Position numbers and translations under genes: made by a program. From positions 1 to 36,757 of the forward strand of contig OKRB01000117.1 of NCBI GenBank assembly GCA_900290245.1: 36,757 nt of DNA. The letters run 5' to 3'. Positions within the stretch are counted from its first letter, which is position 1; each line of letters starts with the position of its first letter. The DNA comes from Candidatus Sulfuritelmatomonas gaucii. Its GTDB lineage: Bacteria > Acidobacteriota > Terriglobia > Terriglobales > Acidobacteriaceae. Under the pieces are notes generated by a model. The model was given only the letters and a program-made list of their open reading frames with translations. It did no database searches and was not told the origin of the DNA. Positions 13,236 to 22,743 of this stretch are shown piece after piece.

Positions 13236-13724
13236 ATGCCAGTGAAAGCGATCTATCCCGGCACCTTCGACCCGCCAACGAACGGTCACCTCGACCTGAT
13301 TCAGCGCGGAGCGAAGATCTTCGATCATCTCACGGTCGCTATCCTCGTCAATCCGGTCAAGAACCCTTTGTTCACGGTGGAAGAACGCGTGGAGATGCTC
13401 AAAGAAGCCACAGCGGGGATTGCCAACGTCTCCATTGCCACCTTTGACAGGCTCATGGTCGATTTCGCGCGCCGCCAGGGCGCATCGGCGGTGTTACGCG
13501 GCATCCGCGCCATCTCTGACTACGAGCACGAGTTCCAGATGGCGCTCATGAATCGCCGCCTCGCGCCGGAGATCGAGTCGGTCTTTCTGCAGCCGGCCGG
13601 CCGCTACTCATTCGTCAGCTCGCGCATGGTCAAGGAAGTGTTCAGTTTCGGCGGCGACATCAGCGGGCTTGTTCCACCCAATGTCGTCAAGCGGCTGCGC
13701 GCGCGCATTCCCAACGGCAGTTGA
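13236..13724 (+). CDS. coaD: Phosphopantetheine adenylyltransferase
   Basis: Transfers AMP from ATP to 4'-phosphopantetheine, the penultimate step of coenzyme A synthesis. The nucleotidyltransferase signature YPGTFDPPTNGH is at the N-terminus, followed by FTVEERVEML, VLRGIRAISDYEHEFQMALMNR and the second signature SFVSSRMVKEV, all typical of CoaD. The ATG at 13236 gives 162 residues, the usual size. A GTG at 13221 in the same frame is an alternative: TAGAAT at 13208-13213 is a good -10, and transcription would begin near 13220, so either a leaderless GTG start or a very short leader is implied. No SD precedes either start. It may share a transcript with the aminotransferase gene 62 bp downstream. 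Confidence 0.96.
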   Translation: MPVKAIYPGTFDPPTNGHLDLIQRGAKIFDHLTVAILVNPVKNPLFTVEERVEMLKEATAGIANVSIATFDRLMVDFARRQGASAVLRGIRAISDYEHEFQMALMNRRLAPEIESVFLQPAGRYSFVSSRMVKEVFSFGGDISGLVPPNVVKRLRARIPNGS

Positions 13725-13786
13725 TTTCTCGCATCCTCGCGCCGGAATTTTGCGCATCAAGGAAAATCTGGCAAGATGGAATTGAT

Positions 13787-14983
13787 ATGACTGTTATAGC
13801 CACTGCAAGAGTCTTTGCTGACCGCATTGGCCGCATTGAAGTATCGGCGACCATGGCCGTAGCCGCCGAAGCGGCAAAACTGCGCGCCCAGGGCGCAAAC
13901 CTGGTGGATTTCGGGGCCGGCGAGCCCCATTTCCCCACGCCGCGCCACATCAAGGATGCTGCGATCTCCGCCATTGAGGCCAATTTCACCCGATACACCG
14001 TTGTGCCGGGCATTCCCGACCTGCGCAAGGCCATTGTCGAGCGCCACTCGTGCGACTTTGGTTCGGAATACTCGATTGACGAGGCCGTCTTTACGACCGG
14101 TGGCAAGCAGGCGCTGTTTAACGCGCTGCAGATTCTCGTCGACCACGGCGACGAGGTGATTCTGCCTGTTCCCTACTGGGTCAGCTTCAAAGACATCATC
14201 CAGTACGCAGGCGGCAAGGTGGTCTATCTCGAAACCAGCGAGGCGGAGAACTTCCGCATCACCGCGGATGCCATTGAGCGCGCCATCACGCCGCGCACCA
14301 AGGCCATCATTCTCAACTCGCCGTCCAATCCGGCGGGCTCGGTGGTCTCGGCAGAAGACCTTGAGCGCATTGTCCGCGTCGCCCACGAGCGCGGGATTTA
14401 CCTGCTTCTGGACGAGTGTTATGTCTACCTGAACTACGCGGGCAAGCCCGTTTCCGGCGGTTCATTCACCTGGGCCAAGGAGCATATCGTCATCCTCGGC
14501 TCGCTTTCGAAAACCTACGCCATGACCGGATGGCGCGCGGGCTTCGCGCTGGCAGCAAAGCCGGTCGCCGCCAACCTGAGCAAGCTGCAGTCGCAGTCCA
14601 CGTCAAACGCCACCAGCTTCGTGCAGAAGGCGGCCATTGCGGCGCTCAGCGGCCCGCAGGAGTGTGTAGCCGAATTTCGAGCGGAGTTTATCGGACTGCG
14701 CGATTACATGCTGGCCGCGCTTGCCAAGATCCCCGGTGTCACCTGCACCAAGCCCGAGGGAGCGTTCTACGTGTACCCGAACATCTCCGCTTATCTGGGC
14801 AAGGGCGGCATCCGCACGGCCACCGAACTGGCCACGCGCCTGTTGCACCAGGCACACGTGGTGACCGTGCCGGGCGAGGCGTTCGGGACGTCAGAGCATA
14901 TCCGCATGTCGTATCCGGTGACCAAGCAGAATATCGATGAAGGTACGCGGCGCATGGGGGAGTTCCTGACCAGCTTGCGCTAA
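13787..14983 (+). CDS. PLP-dependent aminotransferase, aspartate aminotransferase type
   Basis: Class I/II fold-type I aminotransferase of 398 residues. Visible family marks are FGAGEPHFPTP near the N-terminus, TTGGKQALFNAL (phosphate-binding loop), VPYWVSF, LNSPSNPAGSV (Asn contacting the cofactor), DECYVYL, and the Schiff-base motif SLSKTYAMTGWR with K242. Near the C-terminus EHIRMSYP carries the Arg that binds the substrate alpha-carboxylate. Sequence style fits the I-beta aspartate aminotransferase group, some of which also act on prephenate; specificity cannot be settled by reading. The ATG at 13787 is chosen because family similarity starts just after it; the frame is open 22 codons upstream, overlapping the end of coaD. 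A strong terminator follows. Confidence 0.93.
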   Translation: MTVIATARVFADRIGRIEVSATMAVAAEAAKLRAQGANLVDFGAGEPHFPTPRHIKDAAISAIEANFTRYTVVPGIPDLRKAIVERHSCDFGSEYSIDEAVFTTGGKQALFNALQILVDHGDEVILPVPYWVSFKDIIQYAGGKVVYLETSEAENFRITADAIERAITPRTKAIILNSPSNPAGSVVSAEDLERIVRVAHERGIYLLLDECYVYLNYAGKPVSGGSFTWAKEHIVILGSLSKTYAMTGWRAGFALAAKPVAANLSKLQSQSTSNATSFVQKAAIAALSGPQECVAEFRAEFIGLRDYMLAALAKIPGVTCTKPEGAFYVYPNISAYLGKGGIRTATELATRLLHQAHVVTVPGEAFGTSEHIRMSYPVTKQNIDEGTRRMGEFLTSLR

Positions 14984-15011
14984 AGCAGGATTGCCAAACG
15001 GAAAAGCAATC

Positions 15012-15047
15012 GGCCTGTCCTCCTCAGGACAGGCCTTCGCTTCTCCG
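15012..15047 (+). terminator. Strong hairpin terminator after the aminotransferase gene
   Basis: A perfect 10-bp stem GGCCTGTCCT/AGGACAGGCC with loop CCTC is followed by TTCGCTTCTC. On the other strand the same stem is followed by GATTGCTTTTCC, so it may serve both converging genes (aminotransferase and site-2 protease). Confidence 0.75.
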
Positions 15048-15089
15048 CGCTTCAATCTGTCAGTTGCTTGTGAGCACTTCGCTCTGACG

Positions 15090-16046
15090 CTACTTTGCCA
15101 CTGACGCGTCGCTGACGGCTCCGCGGCTCGCATAATAGCCGGCGATCCACTCGCTCATGGGGCGAAGCTGCTGGCACTCGAGGCACATGGTTGTGGAGAA
15201 TTGCGATTTGCACAGCGGGCAAACCGCCCCGGTTTCAAAGGTGTCGAAGGTTTGGCCGCATCGCGGACACTTCCAGTGAGTTCCCACGGCGGGCGCGGTG
15301 CCACAGCCTGGGCAAAGGAACCCTTCGCGGCGCGGAAGCTTTTCACTGCGGATGAGCGCGCGTGCGGCTTTCATTCCACCCCAGCAGTTCAGGAGCATAT
15401 AAGCGGCAATCAGCAACAACCATTCGGAGCCTTGCTCGGAGCGCTGCCGCAGGGCGAGCAGAATAAATCCTACTCCGCCGGCAATGCCCAGACCTGTGGC
15501 GACTACCAGGCTGCGAGCACGGCCCAGCACATACCAGAGAAGCGAGCGAAGAATCTGGCCCCCATCCAGTGGGTAGATGGGCAGAATGTTGAAGATCAAC
15601 AGCCACTTGTTGAGGAATTGGACCGTTGCGAGGAATTGATAGGCGTTGGGCATTGAGAGCGCCCACCCCAGTGATCCGCTCATCAGGACAGCCACATACA
15701 GAATCGGGATGAGAGCTGCGTTCACCAGAGGCCCGGCGGCAAGGCTCCACAGCATGGGTCCGGGCCTCGGCGGTGGACTGACATACGCCACGCCGCCCAG
15801 TGGCCAGAGCATGATGCGATTCGCCGTGCCCCCAACCTGCCGGCAAGCCAATGCGTGTCCGAACTCGTGCATCAGCACAATAGCAAACAGAGCCAGGTAT
15901 TCCAGCGCATTCCAAGCCATTGAACTGTAAATGCCTTTACGGCTGCCAATCTCGATAATGGCGAGGACAAACCAGGACCAGTGCAGAAAAACATCAATTC
16001 CGGCAACGCGAAACAAATGGAGCGAACCCTGACGCAGGCTTGGCAT
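15090..16046 (-). CDS. Site-2 protease (M50) family metalloprotease with C-terminal zinc ribbons
   Basis: Predicted intramembrane zinc protease of 318 residues. The active-site motif HEFGH is at residues 60-64 inside a hydrophobic helix, and the second zinc-ligand motif NILPIYPLDGG is at 153-163 (Asp161). Several transmembrane segments precede residue 225. Unusually, the cytoplasmic C-terminus carries four CxxC pairs (C245/C248, C260/C263, C276/C279, C288/C291), which look like two zinc ribbons. Such proteases often cut anti-sigma factors or membrane-bound regulators; the ribbon tail suggests a nucleic-acid- or protein-binding adaptor role, which is inference. The ATG at 16046 fits the family start but has only a weak SD. 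It converges on the aminotransferase gene and is divergent from manC. Confidence 0.88.
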   Translation of the reverse strand: MPSLRQGSLHLFRVAGIDVFLHWSWFVLAIIEIGSRKGIYSSMAWNALEYLALFAIVLMHEFGHALACRQVGGTANRIMLWPLGGVAYVSPPPRPGPMLWSLAAGPLVNAALIPILYVAVLMSGSLGWALSMPNAYQFLATVQFLNKWLLIFNILPIYPLDGGQILRSLLWYVLGRARSLVVATGLGIAGGVGFILLALRQRSEQGSEWLLLIAAYMLLNCWGGMKAARALIRSEKLPRREGFLCPGCGTAPAVGTHWKCPRCGQTFDTFETGAVCPLCKSQFSTTMCLECQQLRPMSEWIAGYYASRGAVSDASVAK

Positions 16047-16326
16047 TCCCGTTAGCTTAACTTATTTCGCGGCCAACCGGTGATCGGCGAACCATGCATC
16101 AAACCCTGAAAGCCGCCGAAATTCCCGGAATGAGCAAGTGCAACCCGGAATAGACCTATGGCAACGAGGTTGGAAATTGTAATTTGACGGCCAGAGTTAA
16201 GTCCTCGCACACCTCCGATCTACCGCAATGTGGTTGATACCGTCCGCCGCCGGGGCAGATCACCGCCTAAAATTATTCGTCCAACCCTGTGCAAACGTTA
16301 TCTTTGTCGGGTACGATGTTTCTTCA

Positions 16327-17445
16327 ATGTTGAACGCAATCGATTTTCGTCCCGTGATTCTTGCCGGGGGCAGCGGTACCCGCTTCTGGCCTCGTTCCCG
16401 GCGCGCCCGCGCCAAGCAAGTGCTGGCGCTTGACGGCGAGCGCTCCATGATCCAGCAAACGATGGAGCGTCTCAAACCCCTGGCCTCTCTCGAAAAATCC
16501 TGGATCATCACCAACGAGTACCTGGCCCAGGAGATCGCCGACCAACTGCCTGGCCTGCCTCGAGCGCAGATCGTCCAGGAGCCCGTAGCCCGCAACACCG
16601 CTCCCGCCTGCGGCCTAGCGGCCTTTCTCATTGAGCGTGATAACCCAGGCGCTGTTCTCGGCATTTTTCCTTCCGATCATGTCATCGCGGATGAGCCGCG
16701 TTTCCTCAAGGCCCTCCAACGGGGCATCGCTGTGGCTGCCGCCGGCGACAATATGGTCGTCCTGGGGATCGAACCCTCCCGCGCCGAAACTGGCTATGGC
16801 TATATTGAAACCGGCGACTTGACCAACGACGACGCGGCCCTCCACGTGCGGCGCTTCATCGAAAAACCCAATCAGAACCGCGCCGAAGAGTTCGTGGCCG
16901 CAGGCAACTACTACTGGAATTCCGGCATGTTTCTCTGGTCGGCCCGAACTCTCGCCAACGCGGTCCGCGAGCATCTGCCGGAAACTGCTCCGCTGCTCGA
17001 AACCATTGCCGCAGCCTGGGGAACGCCGCAATTCGACGAGGTTTTCCGCACCGCTTATCCTAAGTGCGAAAACATCTCCGTCGACTACGCTGTTCTCGAG
17101 CCGCGCTCCGCCAAGGGCGAGCACCTTTCCAATCTCTATTGCATTCCTGCCGAGTTCAGTTGGAACGATCTCGGCTCCTGGGCATCGCTCTACGAGTACC
17201 AGGTCGAAACTCGCCTGCGCGGCGACCCTGAAGGCAACGTTGCCGATACGGTCGGCCACATGGCCATCGAAGCCACTGACAACTACATCTTCAGTCCGAA
17301 GAAGTTTGTGGCGCTGGTCGGCGTGGAGAATCTCGTTGTTGTGGACACCGAGGACGCGCTACTTATCGCCCACCGCGACCACTCGCAGGACGTGGGCAAA
17401 ATCGTAAAGGAGCTTGGGCTCACGGGTCACTCTGAGCTGATCTAG
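16327..17445 (+). CDS. manC: Mannose-1-phosphate guanylyltransferase
   Basis: Makes GDP-mannose from mannose-1-phosphate and GTP, feeding cell-surface polysaccharides. The N-terminal signature VILAGGSGTRFWPRSR is the nucleotide-binding loop; QEPVARNTAPA, GIFPSDHVI, ETGYGYIE and FIEKPN follow in the usual order, with WNSGMFLW and VDYAVLE further on. At 372 residues it is the short form without the C-terminal mannose-6-phosphate isomerase cupin of bifunctional enzymes. The start at 16327 (MLNAIDFRPVIL) is set by similarity; the frame is open 33 codons upstream without family sequence. A TACGAT hexamer at 16312-16317 could be the -10, giving an almost leaderless mRNA. Upstream is the divergent protease gene, downstream the UPF0182 gene after 130 bp. 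Confidence 0.93.
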   Translation: MLNAIDFRPVILAGGSGTRFWPRSRRARAKQVLALDGERSMIQQTMERLKPLASLEKSWIITNEYLAQEIADQLPGLPRAQIVQEPVARNTAPACGLAAFLIERDNPGAVLGIFPSDHVIADEPRFLKALQRGIAVAAAGDNMVVLGIEPSRAETGYGYIETGDLTNDDAALHVRRFIEKPNQNRAEEFVAAGNYYWNSGMFLWSARTLANAVREHLPETAPLLETIAAAWGTPQFDEVFRTAYPKCENISVDYAVLEPRSAKGEHLSNLYCIPAEFSWNDLGSWASLYEYQVETRLRGDPEGNVADTVGHMAIEATDNYIFSPKKFVALVGVENLVVVDTEDALLIAHRDHSQDVGKIVKELGLTGHSELI

Positions 17446-17575
17446 AGGCAGCAGCTTCCTGAGGTTTGTCTCAAAGCGATGCCGTCAAAACGAGCCGAGG
17501 CGTAGCTGCGGCGTTTCGTCGCTGTACAATTCTTGCGTAACTCAGCGTGCGGTAATCGCCTGAGTGGAGCAGGAA

Positions 17576-20389
17576 ATGCCCGAAACGATCGATTGGCCCA
17601 TGCACGGCAAGCCTCGCCGTCTGCGCTTTGTTTTCTATCTCCTCGTTGCCATCGTCATCCTCATCTTTGTCAGCGCGCGCACCGCGATCTCCTATTGGGT
17701 TGACCTGCTCTGGTTCAGCTCGCTCGGCTTCGCCAGCGTTTTCTGGAAGACCTTCAACTTCGAATGGGGAACCTTTGGCGCATTTGCCGTGCTCACCTTT
17801 CTCATCCTTTACGCGGCGTTCCTCGCACTTCGCCACAGCCACGCCGCCGACCTGCCTGAAACACACACCCTTTTCTTCGGCGGCCGTCCGATCACACTGC
17901 CGGTCGCAAAGGTCCTGCGCATCATCGCGCTCGTTGGCGCGCTGATTGTCGCGCTCGTGACGGGCTTCGCCATGCAATCTGAGTGGCCCACGCTGGCCCT
18001 TTACTGGTACGCGCCCAAAACGGCCTCAGCCGTCGCCGACCCCATCTTTGGCCGCCCGCTCGGTTTCTATCTCTTCACGCTGCCTGCGTGGCAGCTCATC
18101 GCCGGATGGCTGCTTACTCTCGCGGTGCTGGTGTGCATTCTCGCCGCGCTCTTTTTGGTCGCGGCCAGCGGCGGCCGCGTGCTTGAAGGCCGTTTTCGCG
18201 CATCCGCTTCCCTGCCATGGCGCGGCGCGTCCATTGCCGCCGGATTTCTGCTGCTCACGCTCGCCATCCGCGAGTACGTCGGCCGGTTCGAACTGCTCTT
18301 TGCGCAGCACACCATCTTCGCCGGAGTCACCTACACTGACGCGCACGTCACCATCATCGGCATGTCGTTTATCAGCGCGGCGCTCGCAATTGGCGCAGTG
18401 ATCGTGATTGCCGGGGCCCTCGCGCAGCCGCGTGCGCGCTGGCTGGTCATCTCGATCGTTCCCGCCGCTGCGTGTTATGTCATCGCGGGCATCGCCGGCT
18501 GGTATGTGGGTACCTTCATTGTCAAACCAAACCAGCTCGACCGCGAGCGGCCTTACATTACCGACAACATTGCTCTCACCCGCCAGGCTTACGCCCTCGA
18601 CCGCTTCGACCAGCGCGAGTTTCCTGCCGATACCACCGTCGCCGCTGCAGATGCTGAACACAACCAGGCCACCCTCGAGAACATCCGCCTTTGGGACGTG
18701 CAGGCGCTTCACGATACGCTGCGCCAGGTGCAGGCGATTCGCACCTATTACGATTTTCCAGGCATCGACATCGACCGCTATCAAATCAACGGCTCGCTTC
18801 GCGAAGTCATGCTTGCCGTCCGCGAGCTGAATGTCGACCTGTTGCCCGAAAGCAGCCACAACTGGATCAACGACAAGCTCATCTACACACATGGCTACGG
18901 CATCACCATGAATCCGGTGAACGGCTTTACGCCGGAGGGCCTGCCTGTTCTCTATCTCAGCAACATGCCCGTGCAGAGCACCGTGCCCGAGCTCACCGTG
19001 ACGCGCCCCGAAATTTACTTCGGCGAGATGACCAACAACGACGTCTATGTGAAGACGCACCAGCAGGAATTCAACTATCCGCAGGGCCAGAGCAACAATC
19101 TTTCTTCGTACGAGGGAACCGGCGGCATCGTCATGGGCAGCTTTCTGCGCAAGACACTGCTTGCCTTCGATCGCGGCGATTTAACGAAGGTCCCGTTCAG
19201 CGACGACGTCACCGGCGAGAGCCGCCTGCTGATGCGACGCAATGTGCGCACACGCGTCGCGGCGCTGGCGCCATTCCTCACCTTCGACCAGGACCCCTAC
19301 ATGGTTGTCGGGGGAAACGGCCGACTCTCCTGGATCATCGATGCCTATACCACCTCCGACACCTATCCTTACTCGGCGCAGACCGCGCTTGAAGATCAGC
19401 CCGTCAACTACATGCGGAACAGCGTGAAGGCAGTCGTCGACGCGTACGACGGCAGTGTCACGTTCTACGTCTTCGACAATCAGGATCCGGTTCTCGGCGC
19501 CTGGCGCGAGATTTTTCCCTCGCTCTTCAAGGACGCCTCGACCATGCCCGCGTGGCTCCGCGCGCACGTTCGCTATCCCGAACAGTTGCTCAGCATTCAG
19601 GCTGAGATGTACGGCCTCTACCACATGACCAATCCCGAGGTCTTCTATAACCGTGAAGATCAGTGGGGCGTGGCGACCGAAACCGGATCGAGCCAGGGCG
19701 ACCAAAGCTCACAGGCCATGCGCCCGAATTTCGTACTTATGACGCTGCCCGGAGAATCCGGCGGTCTTGAGTTCGTTGAGATTCTGCCTTTCACGCCCAT
19801 CAATCGCAACAACATGATCGGATGGATTGCGGCGCGCAGCGATGGCGCGCATTACGGAAGTGCGGTTGTCTTTGATTTTCCCAAGTCGCGGCTGGTTGAT
19901 GGGCCGCAGCAGATCGAGGCGCGCATCGATCAGAATGCCCAACTCTCCGGCCAACTCACTCTCTGGAATCAGCAGGGCTCGCATGTGATTCGCGGCAGCT
20001 TGCTCGTGATTCCGTGCGGGCAGGCGCTTTTGTATGCGGAGCCAATCTATCTTCAAGCGCAGCACAGTCCCATGCCCGAGATGCGGCTCGTGGTACTGGC
20101 GCTTCAGGACCGCCTCGCCTACGGCCCCGACTTTGGCTCGGCTCTCAGTTCCCTCTTCGGTTCTGAAACGCCGTCGCTCACCGCCGTAGGTTCGTCGCAG
20201 CCTGCAACAGCCGCCGGCCCCGCCGGAGTTGCGCAGCCGCCAGCCGGTCTCAACACACTCATCTCGCAAGCCAATCAGGATTTCGCCGACTATCAGCGGC
20301 TCACCTCAGAGGGCAAGCTAGCCGAAGCCGGACAGAAGCTCGGCGACTTGAAACACGTGCTCGATGAGCTCAGCGCCCACGCGAAATAA
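17576..20389 (+). CDS. UPF0182 family large membrane protein
   Basis: A 937-residue protein with about seven hydrophobic segments in the first 320 residues (for example [35 protein letters not shown] and [17 protein letters not shown]). A large predicted extracytoplasmic region follows, with family-typical stretches such as [47 protein letters not shown] and [15 protein letters not shown]. The C-terminus is Ala/Gln-rich and ends in a helix. UPF0182 proteins are widespread in actinobacteria, cyanobacteria and acidobacteria but have no established biochemical function. The ATG at 17576 has GGAG 6 nt upstream and is preferred to the GTG at 17564. TACAAT at 17525-17530 is a possible -10 element. 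Confidence 0.9.
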   Translation: MPETIDWPMHGKPRRLRFVFYLLVAIVILIFVSARTAISYWVDLLWFSSLGFASVFWKTFNFEWGTFGAFAVLTFLILYAAFLALRHSHAADLPETHTLFFGGRPITLPVAKVLRIIALVGALIVALVTGFAMQSEWPTLALYWYAPKTASAVADPIFGRPLGFYLFTLPAWQLIAGWLLTLAVLVCILAALFLVAASGGRVLEGRFRASASLPWRGASIAAGFLLLTLAIREYVGRFELLFAQHTIFAGVTYTDAHVTIIGMSFISAALAIGAVIVIAGALAQPRARWLVISIVPAAACYVIAGIAGWYVGTFIVKPNQLDRERPYITDNIALTRQAYALDRFDQREFPADTTVAAADAEHNQATLENIRLWDVQALHDTLRQVQAIRTYYDFPGIDIDRYQINGSLREVMLAVRELNVDLLPESSHNWINDKLIYTHGYGITMNPVNGFTPEGLPVLYLSNMPVQSTVPELTVTRPEIYFGEMTNNDVYVKTHQQEFNYPQGQSNNLSSYEGTGGIVMGSFLRKTLLAFDRGDLTKVPFSDDVTGESRLLMRRNVRTRVAALAPFLTFDQDPYMVVGGNGRLSWIIDAYTTSDTYPYSAQTALEDQPVNYMRNSVKAVVDAYDGSVTFYVFDNQDPVLGAWREIFPSLFKDASTMPAWLRAHVRYPEQLLSIQAEMYGLYHMTNPEVFYNREDQWGVATETGSSQGDQSSQAMRPNFVLMTLPGESGGLEFVEILPFTPINRNNMIGWIAARSDGAHYGSAVVFDFPKSRLVDGPQQIEARIDQNAQLSGQLTLWNQQGSHVIRGSLLVIPCGQALLYAEPIYLQAQHSPMPEMRLVVLALQDRLAYGPDFGSALSSLFGSETPSLTAVGSSQPATAAGPAGVAQPPAGLNTLISQANQDFADYQRLTSEGKLAEAGQKLGDLKHVLDELSAHAK

Positions 20390-20442
20390 CCGGATCACGC
20401 CAGTGCGGATTCCACCCTCGACCTGACAACGGAGTAAGGCCC

Positions 20443-21243
20443 ATGCCTCGCTTTGCCGCCAATCTGACGATGATGTATACCGAGTGCACCTTTCTCGACC
20501 GCTTTGCCGCCGCTGCGCTCGACGGCTTCACCGCCGTCGAGTACCTGTTTCCTTATGAGCATCCGGCCGCTACTCTCGCCGCATTGCTCAAGGAGCATGG
20601 ACTGCGCCAGGTTCTGTTCAATGCTCCGCCCAGCAACTGGAAAGCCGGTGAGCGCGGGATCGCAGCACTGCCCGGCCGCGAACAGGAGTTTCGCGATGGA
20701 TTTGTGCGCGCGCTTGAGTATGCGCATGTGCTTGAATGCCCGCCCATCCACTGCATGGCCGGCCTGGCGCCTGGGGGCGTCGATCGCGCACGCCTGCTCG
20801 GCGTTTACACGGCCAATCTCGCATGGGCTGCGGAAAAAGCGCGGGGCGCTGGCGTCGCGGTACTCATCGAGCCTATTGCGCTGCGGAACATTCCCGGCTT
20901 TTTCCTCAATCGCCAGGCCGAGGCGCACGCCATCGTCGCCGAAATCGGTGCGCCCAATCTCAAAATCCTCTTGGATCTATTCCACTGCCAGGTGGAGGAA
21001 GGCGATCTGGCGATCAAGATCCGCAAGTACCTCGCTGACGCGAAGCAATCGCGCGTCGGCCATTTCCAGGTCGCCGGCGTGCCCGAGCGCCACGAGCCCG
21101 ACACGGGCGAGGTTCGCTACCAGTATCTTTTCGACTTGATTGACGAGCTTGGATACGACGGGTGGATTGGTTGTGAGTACACACCGGCGGCGGCTACTTC
21201 ACAGGGCCTGGGCTGGTTCAAGAAATGGAAAGCGGCTGCATGA
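20443..21243 (+). CDS. hyi: Hydroxypyruvate isomerase family protein
   Basis: A 266-residue TIM-barrel isomerase of the xylose-isomerase-like superfamily. Characteristic stretches are [11 protein letters not shown] at the N-terminus, FDGF-type [46 protein letters not shown] (metal-ligand Glu), [13 protein letters not shown] (metal-ligand Asp), [19 protein letters not shown] and WIGCEYTPA (second Glu). These match hydroxypyruvate isomerase Hyi and the related 2-oxo-tetronate isomerase OtnI; without otn genes nearby the Hyi reading is simpler but not proven. GGAG lies 8 nt before the ATG. It sits 53 bp after the UPF0182 gene on the same strand and could be cotranscribed. Confidence 0.88.
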   Translation: MPRFAANLTMMYTECTFLDRFAAAALDGFTAVEYLFPYEHPAATLAALLKEHGLRQVLFNAPPSNWKAGERGIAALPGREQEFRDGFVRALEYAHVLECPPIHCMAGLAPGGVDRARLLGVYTANLAWAAEKARGAGVAVLIEPIALRNIPGFFLNRQAEAHAIVAEIGAPNLKILLDLFHCQVEEGDLAIKIRKYLADAKQSRVGHFQVAGVPERHEPDTGEVRYQYLFDLIDELGYDGWIGCEYTPAAATSQGLGWFKKWKAAA

Positions 21244-21244
21244 C

Positions 21245-21391
21245 GTAGCGCCGCTCTCCAGAGTGGCTGTCGTGCGGGCCTCCAGTCCCGCTTCCAAAGC
21301 TGATACATTGCTTCCCCGTCCGGCGGCGTGGACCCTTCGGCTCCGCTCAGGGCAGGCTCTGCCAGCACAGTCGGTCTCGAGACCGCGCTAC
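21245..21391. repeat. 147-bp palindromic, inverted-repeat-bounded intergenic element
   Basis: The element is bounded by GTAGCGC (21245-21251) and its exact inverse GCGCTAC (21385-21391). Inside are further imperfect palindromes: GCCGCTCT/AGAGTGGC, GCGGGCCTCCAGTCCCGC and, at 21372-21385, the perfect CGGTCTCGAGACCG. The inner part CTTCGGCTCCGCTCAGGG resembles sequences seen dispersed in acidobacterial intergenic regions (from memory, not checked). It fills the gap between two converging genes. A REP- or MITE-like repeat is the best description; no coding capacity is seen and no clear target-site duplication was found. Confidence 0.6.
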
Positions 21392-21405
21392 GCTATGCGA
21401 ATGAC

Positions 21406-22524
21406 CTACTTCGTCACTCCGAACGTGAACGTCGTCGTCGAGTGCATTGTCTCGCCGGGCTTCAATTCCGTGCTGGGAAAGTCCGGGTGGTTCGGCGAAT
21501 CTGGAAAGTGTTGCGTCTCCAGGCAGAATCCCCCGTGCTTTTCGTACTTCACGCCGTTCCATCCGGTTAAACTCCCGTCGAGGAAGTTCCCCGAGTAGAA
21601 CTGCACGCCTGGTTCCGTCGTCTCTACCGTCAGCTTTCGTCCGCTCGCTGGATCGGTCGCGATCGCCGCCACACGCATCGTTCCGGGCTTGCCGTTCAAC
21701 ACAAAGTTGAAGTCGTATCCGCCCGCGCGCTTCAGTTGCTCATTGCTGTCGTCGATCCGCGCTCCAATCGCCTCGGGCTTGCGAAAATCCATCGGCGTTC
21801 CGGCCACCGATGCCAGCTCGCCTGTGGGAATCAACCCTGCGTCCACCGGCGTGTACCGGTCGGCATTGATCTCGATCCGCTGATCAAGAATGTTGCCTTT
21901 GCCGTCGCCATGCAGGTTGAAGTATGAGTGATTGGTGATATTCAGAACCGTCGCTTTGTCGGTCGTTGCCGAGTAGTCGATGCGCAGCGTGTCGCCCTTC
22001 AGCGTATAGCGCACCTTTGCGGTCAGCGTTCCCGGAAATCCCATGTCGCCGTCGGGGCTCACATGAGTGAACTCCACGCCGTCCGGCACTTCCTGCGACT
22101 TCCACACATACTGGTCGAATCCCATCGGCCCGCCGTGCAGCGCATTCGGTCCGTTATTCACGGGAATCTGGTACGTCTTTCCATCGAGCGTGAACTTGCC
22201 CAGCGCAATGCGATTTCCGTAACGGCCCACGATGGCGCCGAGGTAAGAATTGGGCTGCGTCAAATAGCCCTGCAGCGACCCGAACCCAAGTATGATGTCC
22301 GCCGCGTTGCCCGTGCGATCCGGGGTTTTGATGCTCACCAGGTGTGCTCCATACGCCGTCACCCTGACCTCAATCTGTCCGCTGGTCAGCGTGTAGATCG
22401 GGACGGCAACTCCATCCGCGGTTTTGCCCCATATCGCCATCTTCACTTCTCCCTGTGCAAGACTCGTAAATGCCATCGCCACTCCAATCATGATTGCAAA
22501 AAGCTTAGCCGCTTGTTTCACCAT
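21406..22524 (-). CDS. galM: Aldose 1-epimerase, secreted
   Basis: Mutarotase interconverting alpha and beta anomers of aldoses such as galactose and glucose. The protein has 372 residues. An N-terminal Sec signal (KLFAIMIGVAMAFTSLAQG) places it in the periplasm or outside. Family motifs in order: GAHLVSIKTPDR, GRYGNRIALGKF, NNGPNALHGGP, NITNHSYFNLHG with the catalytic His, DFRKPEAIG, and GGFCLETQHFPDSPNHPDFPS with the catalytic Glu. The start at 22524 puts the signal at the N-terminus and has AAAGGTGG close upstream; the frame remains open 37 codons further but that part is basic and unlike the family. Together with the exported GH2 glycosidase it fits extracytoplasmic galactoside use. Confidence 0.93.
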   Translation of the reverse strand: MVKQAAKLFAIMIGVAMAFTSLAQGEVKMAIWGKTADGVAVPIYTLTSGQIEVRVTAYGAHLVSIKTPDRTGNAADIILGFGSLQGYLTQPNSYLGAIVGRYGNRIALGKFTLDGKTYQIPVNNGPNALHGGPMGFDQYVWKSQEVPDGVEFTHVSPDGDMGFPGTLTAKVRYTLKGDTLRIDYSATTDKATVLNITNHSYFNLHGDGKGNILDQRIEINADRYTPVDAGLIPTGELASVAGTPMDFRKPEAIGARIDDSNEQLKRAGGYDFNFVLNGKPGTMRVAAIATDPASGRKLTVETTEPGVQFYSGNFLDGSLTGWNGVKYEKHGGFCLETQHFPDSPNHPDFPSTELKPGETMHSTTTFTFGVTK

Positions 22525-22743
22525 GTCCACCTTTGCTTTCTGGCGCGCACCGCTGCCAAAACGTTTCAGCCAACTTGATGTTTCCAGCCTTGCCGCAATC
22601 GAGCCCTTGAGCGCCTTATTTGCGCTCCTTGGCAAATATAGCCGAAAAAGCCGGCAAAGCCATCATAGGCTACCCGGCAACCGTGGCGAGGAATTGTGGA
22701 TCGGAATCGCGGATCCAGTCGACGAGGGCCAGCAGGAGGAGAA

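Noticed and set aside
18026..19060. Minus-strand open frame of 344 codons inside the UPF0182 gene
   Set aside because: Antisense shadow; Asp/Gly/Arg-rich, without motif or SD, while the sense frame matches a known family.
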